This document shows, piece by piece, positions 12,558 through 24,500 of a stretch of DNA of 64,000 bases. Source of the DNA: Atrina japonica (Eukaryota; Mollusca; Bivalvia; Pterioida; Pinnidae); contig BROG01000075.1 of NCBI GenBank assembly GCA_030159075.1, forward strand, positions 186,001 through 250,000. The letters are read 5' to 3'. How positions within the stretch are numbered: the stretch's first letter is position 1; each line of letters begins with the position of its first letter. The notes below the pieces were generated by a model. That model was not told the origin of the DNA. It saw only the letters and a program-made list of their open reading frames with translations, and ran no database searches. The position numbers and the translations under genes were made by a program.

Positions 12558-15500
12558 AAATAAATAAAATTTTTTTATTAGAAAATCATGTCTCTGGAAA
12601 AGATGTTCAAGAGCGTGGGATTCACCGTCGAAGACGTGACGGTGTGTATGATGCCTCGTTCGAGTCGACGTTCCGACAGTTGTCCTCATCCTCCTCTCCC
12701 CGAGTCCATCTTCTGTTGGCGACATCACAGAAAGATGGAGATTCGCGATTTCGAGCCGTTGAAATTGTGCGAGTCGTGCAAGTCCTGGATGTCGGACGCG
12801 TGTCTCCACACGATGTGTCCGACCTGCGACGGTCGCAGGCAGCGCGGTCGTTACTTTTATCTGAAATATAAGAAGAAAAAGTAATTTATATGAATTTCCG
12901 TTAAGAAAACTCGGAAAGTCATACAAAAGATGACGAGTTTACAGAAACTATGCGTCCGCGCCATAGACGAGAATAATCTGATGAGGGACGATGTGCCGAA
13001 AAGTCTCAAGAGATTATATTACGGGGAACTCGTCGAGGATCATCAATGGGAATTGCATTTCCTATCCGACGACGATGAAGAAAGTAGATTGCCTATACGT
13101 CTTACGTATTGGCGGTTATTCCGCGTTCTCGGAGGAGAAGACGACTGGGACGAAGAACTCGATTGGCGAAACAAATTGTATTGGTTTCGCTATTATCGAG
13201 ATAGTGAGGTCTGGGACGCCGATCGGGATTGGTTCACCGATTATCACCGCAAATGTTATTTTTGGGAGACGAATTTCAACGTCGATGACAACGACGTCGA
13301 CTGGTACAACAAATTATATTGGTTTCGTTATAATCGCGAGTTTCAGAGGGACGAAGCCTGGGACCAGCGAAAAGATTGGCGGCGGAGATCGTCGTTCGTC
13401 GATCCGTCCAAAGATCCTTCTTATCTTAACGAAAATGTTGAGGATTGGAATCGTTATAACGAATCTAACCGTCCCGAGTCTTGGGATCCTACGGTGAATT
13501 GGTTTAATAAAGATTACTGGTTTCGATGTAACGATGAGTACCAGGCAGGAGAAGAATGGGATCCTTTCGTGGAATGGGGAATTAAATATGACTGGTATGA
13601 ATGTGTGCAGAAGTGGCAAGATATACTCGAGCAAGTAAACGAACCGTGGGATCCCTACGTGAATTGGGATAGGAAAAGTTGGTGGCTTGAATATCGACGG
13701 TTGGTTGGTAGCGATCCCTGGGATCCCGACGTGAATTGGGGTGAGGTAGTGTATGAGGCTATATATATGTAGATTTTTTTTTTTTTTTGCTGCTACTAGA
13801 ACCGTCTGAATAATTTATATGACAACATATAAATTAAGTACTTGTTCATTCGACGAACGCGTAGTCCGTCGGTTGTTCGGTCCGCAAGATCAGTTTGGAG
13901 TGTTTGCGTTGCGACAGGTCGTGTTTGAGTCGTTTCCTTTCCTCTTCGGGCACGACGTCGTTTTCGTCCAGACATTCGTTGTAACTGAATTTGTCTTTGG
14001 TGAAGAAGAGCGCCACCCACTTGATCTGGGTTCTAAAGTCTTTGGACGCGCTGTTGTAGCGTTGCGTCAATACCCACACGGACTGGTTGGCGTGTCGTCC
14101 CGAAAACGCCAGCATGGACAGGGCGTCCGTTTTCTTCTTGATCTGCTTCGTGGCCGAGCAGTCGTCGATGACGTACAGCGTGGGCGTTCCCTTGTACATT
14201 TCGTAAAAGTGTCTCAACGTGTCCTGCAGCATTTCTTTGCCGGTCTTGGAGACGGGATTGACGATGACGACGCGTTTGTCTTTGGGGTGTTTGACGTCTT
14301 CGCCGATCCATTTTCTCGATTTGTATGCTTCGTTGAAGTCGATGGAAGGACACAGGATCACGATGTGCTCGAAGACGTCTCTGTATTCGTCTTCCAGCAG
14401 ATCGAGAACGAATTCCGTCTTCCCACATCCCGTGGCCCCCACGATCATGGCGGCGTGAGCTTCTCGCATGAACATTTTTTCTTATGGGATTTTAATTTTT
14501 CTTAAGAGACGACGCTCTTGAAACGACCGTCCAACATGTTGATCTGTCCGTCCTTGACGACGAAGATGTAAACGTCCAAGGGATTGGTATCGGTTTCTGG
14601 CGTTCTCTCTCGATGAGGACGGAAACGCCTTCGCTGATGTTCTGAAGCTTGCGACCCGTACCGTGGAGGTGGTTTTCGGGTGTCGTTCTCAAGTCCAGCC
14701 AGAGACCGAAATGGTCTTTGAGATATTTTCCCAGAGTCACTTCGCTCAGCTCGAGTTCCTTGGCGATCGTTTCGGTGACGATTTCGCGATTCAGGGAGAA
14801 AAAATTTTTAATCTCGTCAAACTGGTGATGCGGTCTCATACCTGCCGTGAACAGTTGGCTCGGTTCACCCTCGATGGTCGTTTTCACATTGGTGATTCTC
14901 AGATTATAAAACTTTTCGGGATCCTTGACGGAAGGGTCTTTGAAGAGAAAGAGAATACCCGCGAGAGAGTGTGCGGGAGTGTTGATCTGATAATTGAGGG
15001 CTGTGTCTGATTTACTCATCTTCGTCTTGCGATAGCGCAATATTTGGTTGAAGTAATAGACGTGCTGACCCGCGTACCTCTGTCTGATGCTGCGAGCGAT
15101 ATAGGGGTCGGTGATTTTCTTGAACTCCAACGCGATGTTAGTGACCTTATAACTTATCGCTTTACCGGCATCGTCGGGGTCCGTCGAGACGACGTGTATG
15201 GCATCGTTGAACGTCAAAATGTATTCCAATCGATCTTGTAACCCCGCTTGATAAAAGGGTTCGCTCGTCTCCAAGATTTCGAAGTCCAGGGGAATGCAAA
15301 AGCAATTCCCGAACGCCGCACCGATCTCGTACTATTCGTTACTATCGAGAGGCAATGCATAGTTGATGGGTTTTGCTCTCAGTTTGTTGAGATCGTCGCT
15401 CTGTATCCCCTGATAGACCATGTTACGTCGTTCTATTTTCCAAAGATCGTTGTAGACGAAGAATTTATCGGCATCGTCGATGCTCTGAACGGTGTTCCCC

Positions 15501-18500
15501 GAGAACTTCACCTCGATCTTCTTGACGATGTTACGTCCCAGATTATTATAAACACCCGTTTTGGCGAGATCGCCACCGTTCACGGTGACTTCCATGTCGA
15601 AGCACAGTTTCGCGGTGCGAGGGACGATGACGTCGTTCTCGCTCAAATTGGGAAAGCGAACCGACAACTCTTGGTTTTCATCGATGGTCGAAGGATTGTG
15701 GGACACGGTCACCGTTTGGCGTATGCCCTTCACACCGAAGGGCGTGCGCAATTTCCTATCGGGATCGAGAATATGTCCGTAATTCATCATCTTTTTTTCT
15801 ATTACGTAATAAAAAATTTAAAGCGTTTTATAAAAAAATGGATGATAAACCAAACGATAATCGAGGATGGGACGATACGAGAGGCAATGATGATGATTGG
15901 TACACCGAATATGAGAACGTTGAACTGCAAGATAAACCTTCGACTACAGGCGATGAGCCTGGAAATACTGCGGAGACGTCTTTCTACGATAATACGAAAG
16001 GTCCTAGCTGGGCCGGTGGAGAAGATCTGCCTCCCGATCTAGTTGTTGAGAATGTAGCGCTGAAGAAGAAACTGTTGCACTAGTGAATAAATGGAAAGAA
16101 GCCAAATCTCCTCATGGTATTAAAGCTACTTACGAATTTAAAGCATCGAAACAAGGTGACTTATGGGTAAAATGGGGAGCGGTGTGGGAAAGATTAACGT
16201 ATAAAAATAGAACAGGTTTTTATGCGTCATCACGTTATAAGGCTAATTTTCAAAGTGCGATGGGTATGAGGAAGGAACTTCCTGTACAAGAGGTAAAAGA
16301 AGTAAAAAATAAAAGCGACACCGTAGAAGAGGTATTAAAAAAGGATGATGATGAAACGCAAGCAAAACAACTAGACGAGGTAATAGCAGACCTATTGGGT
16401 AGTATAGACACCCTCGTCGATACATCGACACAACTCCACGCAGAGGACTTTGAGGGAGAATTTCCCCTGAGAGAACTGCAGGGTTTGAATAAGTCTTTAC
16501 AAACCCTTCGCGGCGAAATACGTAACAGTGCGAGTAAAATAGCGACACATCTACGATTGATAACGGAATGGACCGAAGATCTCAAAAACAATCCGGAGAA
16601 AAAAGAAGAGCTCGAGGGGAAGATAAAGGAGTCGCGCGATGTAATCGAGCTGTATAGAGAGACTATTAAAGATCTGAAAGGGCAGTTAAAGACGCAACTG
16701 GATACCATAAGAGAGTCAATCAAGGGACTACTCGACAGCGATCTCCCCTTGAGAGAGAGAATCGCCAATCTGTTCAGAGAACAGGGCATCACCATCTTCA
16801 GCGTCCTGACAGCGATCGGTATGACGATAGGTTTCTTGGTCGAATTACTCCTTCCGGGAACGTCATCGTCCCTCGCACCACCCCCTAAACCTCCTCACAA
16901 GGAGGGAGGAGCGAAGGAATGGATCAAGAAACAGCTGGACGCGATCGGTAAATTGCTCGCGAGACTGGCCTCTAAATTCGGCGAGGCGTTACCCGGTATA
17001 TTGGGTGCCATCGTGTCCTGGATCTTGTCGACGCTGGGCAAGACGGCGATGTGGTTGGGAGAACATCTGTGGGTCTTGGGCATGATCGTCGTCGGCTGGT
17101 TGTTAACGAAACTCGACGAAGACCAGAAAAGAAAGTAACGATATAGCCAAGACGGCCGTCTTCTGATCCTCGTGATCGTCTGACGGCGGTTTGTCCTGTA
17201 GCGCTGACGGCGGTGGTGTGATCTCTACGGGAGGTGGTGATGTGATCTCTACGGGAGGAGGAGGTGGTTTATCCCGCGCGAACGTTTTCGCGTTGAGGTC
17301 GACGTTCGTTCCGGGCGTTGTGGTGTCGGGAGCGATCAAGATCTCGTTATTGTAGTCGGCGATGTTCTTGCCGATGTTCAGCTCCATGTTGCTAGGCAGC
17401 ATGTAGAGCCCCGGATGGACGACGTAGTCGAGCTTGGAATTGGCGTACTTCAGACAGTCTTCGTAGCGCGAGATGTCGGCGGGTAGGTCGAGCGGTCGGT
17501 TGATGGCGTCCTCGACGTTGACCAGGAACTGCTTCTGGGCGTCATCGTTCTCGACGTATAAAAAACTTTTTTTTAATTAAAAACAAAAGATGAGTAACAA
17601 CAACAACAACAACGACGTTAAAACCCGATCCGCAAGAGTATCGTCTCCGACGGATCGGCGAGATCGAGCAGAACGCGTATCTCCACGGCACCATCGTTCC
17701 GAGAGCATCAACCTGCAGATCGAGACGCGGAAGAGCGTGCACAAGAAATACAAGCGAATCGTCAACACCGCGGACGGAATAGACGGCGCGCTGATCGCGG
17801 GAAGTTTTAGTTTGCGGAGGACTGGGATTCGCCGTGCCCATCGCGGGTTTACCCCTGCAGATCGTGGCCGTGACCGTGGGCTCCGTGGGACTGGTCATGA
17901 AGGGCATCCGACGAGTGTTGCTGAAGAAATCGGAGAAGCACCTGAAGATCGTCAAACTGGCGGAGAGCAAACTGAATTCCATCGCGGATCTGGTGAGTCG
18001 ACGGATCGCGCTGGAGGACGGGAAGATCACGGACGAAGAATTCGCCACCGTGTCGCACGAACTGACCAAGTATCGCGAGATGAAGGACAAGCTGTACGCC
18101 AAATACAAAGCCGACGACGTCGTAAAAAAAGTATCGACTCAAGAGACGGACGATCTGCGCGAACAGATGCGCGCCCTTCTCGGCGACAAATCGACATCTC
18201 GTTAAGTCTGAGCATTACAAAACGATGAAACGCTTCGCCGAACTGCTCGTCTTGACACTGCTCGCGTTCATGGCAGTGAGTTCCCTATTCGTCCTCTTCT
18301 TGATTCTACACGTATTGCGTTTGGAACGACATCGTCGCACGGAACGCGTGTTGAGAAGACTGTTGCATGCTTTATAAAAAAAAATTTTTTTTTATAAAAA
18401 GAAATCATGAACATGGACGAGATACTAACGAACGTTGCCGAGACGACGGTCGACGAGTCGATCAAGGACAGGTTAGCGACCATCGTCGGATCGGGACGAT

Positions 18501-21500
18501 CTCGTCACTTCCTGGGGAAAGACGTGACCGTCGCCGATCTGAACAAGATGAGCGAGAAGGAACTGGACAATCTAAATCGTCTGCTCAACGCGCGACTCGG
18601 CATGCGCATGAGTAAATCCATTGCCAATTCCATCATCACGCTGTACGCCCAGAGTCTAAAATATTTCTTCGATCTGCAGAACGAACCTAAACTGATCGAA
18701 GAACTGAGCGAAGATCCCTTCCTCGACGCGGCCATCGGCGAAGCGTGCTGCAGCCTGTTCTACCACTTCGGTTCCTACCTGGCCCCTCTCAGTCTCGCCG
18801 CCACGTCCAGCCGCTATATAACGGGATTTAAAAAATCGGAGGGAATAGAAAAAGGCGATGAATATGGAAGAATTAATGGAGAAACAAAAGAATCCGAAAC
18901 GTCAGGAAGCGGGGAAGAAGGGAGCGCAAAAGAGATGGAGTCGTCAGAATAGCCATGCTGCTAATAGTCGGGATAGCCATGCTAATAGCAATGCTAATGA
19001 CCAGGATAGCAATGCTAATAGCCAGGATAGCAATGCTAATGACCAGGATAGCAATGCTAATAGCCAGGATAGCAATGCTAATAGCCAGACCAATGGCCAG
19101 GATAGCTGGAAATGGCTAGCGATCGGCGGAGGACTCGCGGTCGTCGGAGTGATGTTGTACAGGAAAAACCAACCGACGCCGACACCGACTCCTCCTCCTC
19201 CAGAACCTAAAGAAGAAGGACCCACTCCCCACGAAATGTATTAAATAAAAATCTTTTTCATTATAAAAAAATGTGTGTGACAACGAGAAATATTTTTTGG
19301 GAAGTGCTACCGATGGTGGGTGGAGGAATCGTCGCCACGAGCATGTGCGTGCTCTTAGTCGCGGACGTATTAAAACGCAAGAAAGTCAAACACGTCCACG
19401 TCCACGTCCGCGACGAGTCGGACAGAAAGAAAGGCGACGAGACGGGTCACGTCTTTCTTCACCGCCACCTCCATAACCCCTACGAGTAGAACTCCTACGA
19501 AAACTATTTAAAAAAATATTTTCCGGTATATAAAAAAATGTATATTGTCCAACTGAAAACGTTCGCGGAAACGACGCTTGATGTGGCGATGGCGGTGGCG
19601 TCGGCGGCGATGACGGTGGCGTCGGCGGTGGCGGGAATCCTCATCACCAGGTCAATCGCGAGCACCTTCAGAACCAAGGAAATCGAGCACGTCCATATTC
19701 ATTCGCACGCGACCGGCTACGACGCCGCCGACTTTAATGCGGACGCTCGCGTCATGCATCACCACCACCACACGACGGACGACGAAAACCTCATCGACAA
19801 CGACATCGGACACATGCTCTGCACGATGGACACTTACTGCGACGAGATCTACAACTCGAACAACGGCTGGACACAGACGGTAAAATCCGATAAATAATAA
19901 TTCTTTTCATATAAAAATGAGTGAAAAGGATTTGGTCAACACCGCATATCACGCGGCCGTCGTGACGGGAATCGCCACGTTGTACGCGCAAGTTTCCAAG
20001 AAGTTCCTCAAGACGACATCACCCAAGCTGGATCTAGATCCGAAGGATCTCGGGATGGTCTTCGTCGACTACGTTTTAGCCGAGTACACCAAAGACATGC
20101 TGGTCAAGAAGGGTATCATCCCCGCCGATATCATGAAATAAACTAAAAATTCTATTTTAAAAAAAAAAATGGCAACGATCGCGATGATGATAGGAGGCGC
20201 GGCAGTCAATGCTCTCGCCTTCTCGGGTTCGCAATTTCTATTCTCGAATCACGAAGAACAGAAGAGGCACGACGAAGCGATGGAAAAACTGACCGCGGCT
20301 AGAGATCGGTGGAATCACGAACACACGAAGCGATTAGATTTTCTCAACGAGAGACTCAGGAAAAGAAGGACATTCCCTGTACACCTACAAAGAAGTGGAT
20401 GCCGCCATGCGACTCTACTCGCATATGACGGAAGAAGCGGCGATGCCGCCCGAACCGAAGTTGAGCGATTTCTATCAACCCTCGGAAGAACAAAAAGACA
20501 AGGAACTCCTCTTCGTGATCGTGGGGACGGGACTCGTGTTCTACGGCGTTAAAAAATTAACGACGTAAAATAAACAAAACGATGGAAGAGATCTATTACA
20601 GTCCCAAAGGTTACTGGAAGGGATGGACCGCCGTCAAGAAATTAGCCAAGGCGGCTAAAGTCGGCGAGAAGGAAGCCTTCGACTTCTTGAAAAAACAAGA
20701 CGTCTGGCAGATCTACTTACCCGCTCCCAAGAAGATCGTGAGACCCCGATTCGAAAACGTCAAAGAAAACGACATCCACCAAGCCGATCTCCTGTACCTG
20801 CCGCACGATAGGGTGGACGGGAAGACGTACAAATACGCGTTGACGGTGGCCGACGTGGGCACGCGGTACAAGGAGGCCGAAGCGTTGACGGCTCGAAGCA
20901 GCGAGGCCGTGGCGGAAGCCTTCGAACGCATCTACGAACGACGACTGACGTATCCCAAGTTGCTGCAGGTCGATCCCGGGAAAGAATTCATGGGAAAGGT
21001 CCGCGCGCTCATGACGAAACACGACGCGAAGATCAGGACGGGGCGAGTGGACGTCCATCGCGACCAGGCCATCGTCGAACGATTCAACAAGACGTTGGGA
21101 GAACGGCTCTTCGCCCATCAGTACGCCGAAGAGATGAAAGCGAACAAGATGGGGAAGGGCAAGACCATCAAGAAGGTGATCACCGAATGGGTGAAGCGAC
21201 TGGAAGACGTCGTCGAGACGCTCAACGACGAGACGCACTCTCCCACCGAACCGGAAGAACAACACGCTCCCGCCCGATCGCCGATAGGACCGTTCAACAG
21301 AGTCCGATTCCTCTACCTGCCCGCCGAGGCGAACAAGGACGACACCGTGAGAAATTACCTCCCGCAGAAACGTAGAGCCACCGATCCCATCTGGTCGGTG
21401 GACAAACACGAGATCGAACGACAGTTCAACATGCAGGGCATCGACGTCTATTACCTGAAGGACACTCCGGGAAGAAATCCCAAGACGCCCACCAGAGGGT

Positions 21501-24500
21501 TCGTGCGCGAAGAATTGCTGATCGTGGAATGATGATAATTTATAATGATATAGACATTATAAATTAATCGAAAGCGCGAGTGTGAACGCGATCCTCCCGA
21601 ATGCGTAATTTAGTGTCCAGGGGATCCAACGTCGTCTTTTCCTGTCGGATCCCGTAGATGATCTGATTGAAGGATCGCAGACTGTGCATCGGATGCGACG
21701 TCCGAACGTCGTGAAAGAGAGCCTCCCTGTAATCGTGGAAGTCTATCTTATTTTTCAAGACGCATCGTCTCACGCCTTTCGCTCGTTTGGAAACGCTATC
21801 GTCGTCCATCAACGTGGCGTACATCTTGGGTCTCAGGCCGACGAACTCTCTGACGGGTTTCCCTCCGCATTCGTCCTTGAACTTGCCGATCACCTTCTTG
21901 TTCTTGTTCTTGTTCGCGGGAACGTAGGGATGATCGTCTTGGAAATTGGAAAAGTCGTACTCGTCCTCGTCTTCCAGCATGTCTTTATAAACGTCGTCCG
22001 TCCGTATCTCCACGATCAACGAGTCCGTGTCCGTGTACAGCAGATTGCAATCGACGCCGTACCTGTGTTTCAGGTGCTTGTAATACCAGCCGTACATCAG
22101 ACGTTTGGACAAGTCCAAGATCGCCAGACCGCAGTAGATGGGTTTGTCTAACTTGACGGTGGTCGGTTTGAAGTGAAGAAAGACCGTGTCGTCGTTGATC
22201 TTGGTCAACCCGTCGTAAGCGGGCGAGGCGATCAACTTTTGGATCTTTTTATCTTTATCGACGGCGGAGACGATCTTCAACTCCGTTCTGTTCCGTTTGT
22301 TTTCCATGGTCTTGCCGAAGACGGCGTTGTTCATGAGCTTGAAGAAGTCCTTCTCGAAATCGTTTTTGGCGCATTGACGGAGACTAGTGTTCTTTTGGAT
22401 GTAGCTCGCGAGCCACGGCTTCTCGTCGAACTGTAGAACGCGGTGCACTCGCGTCAACTTCAGTCCCAGCTCCAGGTAGAGTTTTAGCGTCTCGTAGTGC
22501 ACGACGTACTCCTTCTTGTCGCGGAGATTGGGAACGAGCTTCCTGGGACCCGCGTCGCGCATCTCGTACTCCCTCATCAGTCCCTTCTGATAGTCGGACA
22601 GATCGTCGGGATCGACCTTCATCGACTCCGGAGCCAGCGGATAATTGTTGTGCGAGTCGTGTAACGCTTTCGGATACTCCAGATCGACTTCCAGGATGTA
22701 GCCCTTTCCTTCAGACGGACGGCATGGATCGGGCACGTCCTCGACCCATTCGAAGTTGCGGTAGGGTAGGGGATGAGACATGGCTTCGCTGTAGAGCGCG
22801 TTGGCGTCTAGATACATGATGTACTGAGACGGTAGCGAGGGATCGTAGTCTTTCAAGTACTTGTTGTTCGCCTTGGAATGACGTTGAGGGACGTAGGTGA
22901 TCCCGCCTCGGATCCCCTTTTCCGCGAACAGATGCATGTCGTAATCGGTCAACAGCTCCAACTCGATCTCGGAGGTCAGCAACGCCGCGTCCCAGGCCAA
23001 GCCGGGAGCCGTGTAGTAGTGAGCGGGATCCAACGCGTAGTGATTCAGAGAGATGTTGCGGAACTCTTCGAACACGTCGGCCAGCAGGATCACGTCCGTC
23101 TTCAGATAGAGATTGTGGTAATCGCCCATGGTCTCGCATCCGCGTTTGTTCCAGACGGTCCGAGCGTGCTCGTATTCCGTCGGAGAGATGTTGGTGTCCG
23201 ACAGCGTGCTGTGGAAAGCCTCCCTGGGCGGTAGGGACGTCTCCTCGAACCTGGCGAAAGAGTCCATGTACTCGTAGGGATAGACTCCCTTTCTCGTCAG
23301 GAGCGAGACGTCCTCCTCGCCGAACACGGATTTCGTGATGGGATAGTCCTTTAGATTTTTAACCAGCGTCTCCAGACCGCACGATAAAAACTGGAAACTA
23401 TCGATGAATCGTAAAGAACCTTCGGAGAAGCTGATGAACTTCTCCTGATTCATCGGAATGCAGTTGATGGGTCTGTCTACTGTCATCTCGGCTAATATCA
23501 GATGAGAATCGTATCCTCGCAGGTTGTGAAAGACGACGGGGATGTGCTTTGCCCTTCTCAATAACCTGTTGCACTTGTTGTGCGCGGCGCATCGAAACTC
23601 GCCGGAGACGTGGCAGTGATCTCTGACCTTGACGAGATCGTATTCCCCGGAGTTGATCTCTTTCATGATGTCGTCGATCTCGGTCTTTATGACGCCGCGA
23701 CGTTCCCGACCGGGTAAGTTGTTCAGTTCCCGAAGAAGTTTCTTTCTCCGAGTCCACAGAGATATAAACGCGCTTAAATTCCTCGAGAATTCGTCTCCGC
23801 AGACGTGACATAGCTTAGCCTGTCTAAAACGTTTTTCATCCTCGTCTGTCATGCGAAGCTTCTTTTTCTCGACGCTTTTTATCTTCTCTTCTTCTCGTCT
23901 CAGATTATCCATGAAATGTTTCACGACGCCGTCGTCGCCGCGATAGAGTACGGGCTCTTCGATCTTCTCGACGCCATTCTTCGATCTCCAGACGACGACG
24001 TAACAGTATCCCGACGGAATGTGCTTCGACGTCTTCGTCGTCCTATCTCCCGCCTCTTCGTCCAGGGGTGAAACGATGCACTCGAAATCGGCATAGATCG
24101 TGGCGTGGACGGGCTGTTTGTGAGCCTCGTTCTTAAACTTGAGAATATTCTTCCCCTCCTCGGGCATGATGGGTTTCATGGCCGGATTGTTGATGCCGCG
24201 ACAATCGGCTCGGTGCTTTTCGTAAACCTTCTCGCTGGATAGGATTTGGAGACAACGAAGGCATGGATAGGATTTACCATCATGGTTTGAGTGAGAGGAA
24301 ATCAATCTGGACGTGTTCTTGATCCAAGAATAATGCCCATTACCCTCTTCCTCTAACAACAACAGATTGACTTCGCGATCGTTAAATCTTTCCGATATGT
24401 AATAAGGGGAGAACCCGTTCTTCTTCGTCCACCCGAGAACGTTGACGGCGAGTTCGTTGCGACGTTCGAATGTGGGGATCTGCTTCAACGGCGTCGGATA

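Noticed and set aside
12345..12926. 193-codon minus-strand open frame
   Set aside because: It reads through a long T-run as poly-Phe and is antisense to two better genes.
12991..13497. 168-codon open frame inside the Trp-repeat gene
   Set aside because: It is an out-of-frame shadow kept open by the gene's repeats.
13819..14505. 228-codon plus-strand open frame
   Set aside because: It is antisense to the packaging ATPase, whose Walker motifs are clear on the minus strand.
15248..16042. 264-codon plus-strand open frame
   Set aside because: It is antisense to the capsid gene and crosses into the next gene out of frame.
17542..18108. 188-codon minus-strand open frame
   Set aside because: It is antisense to the frameshifted KHLKI-domain gene and shows no features of its own.
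20717..21409. 230-codon minus-strand open frame
   Set aside because: It is antisense to the integrase, which has a complete DDE triad.
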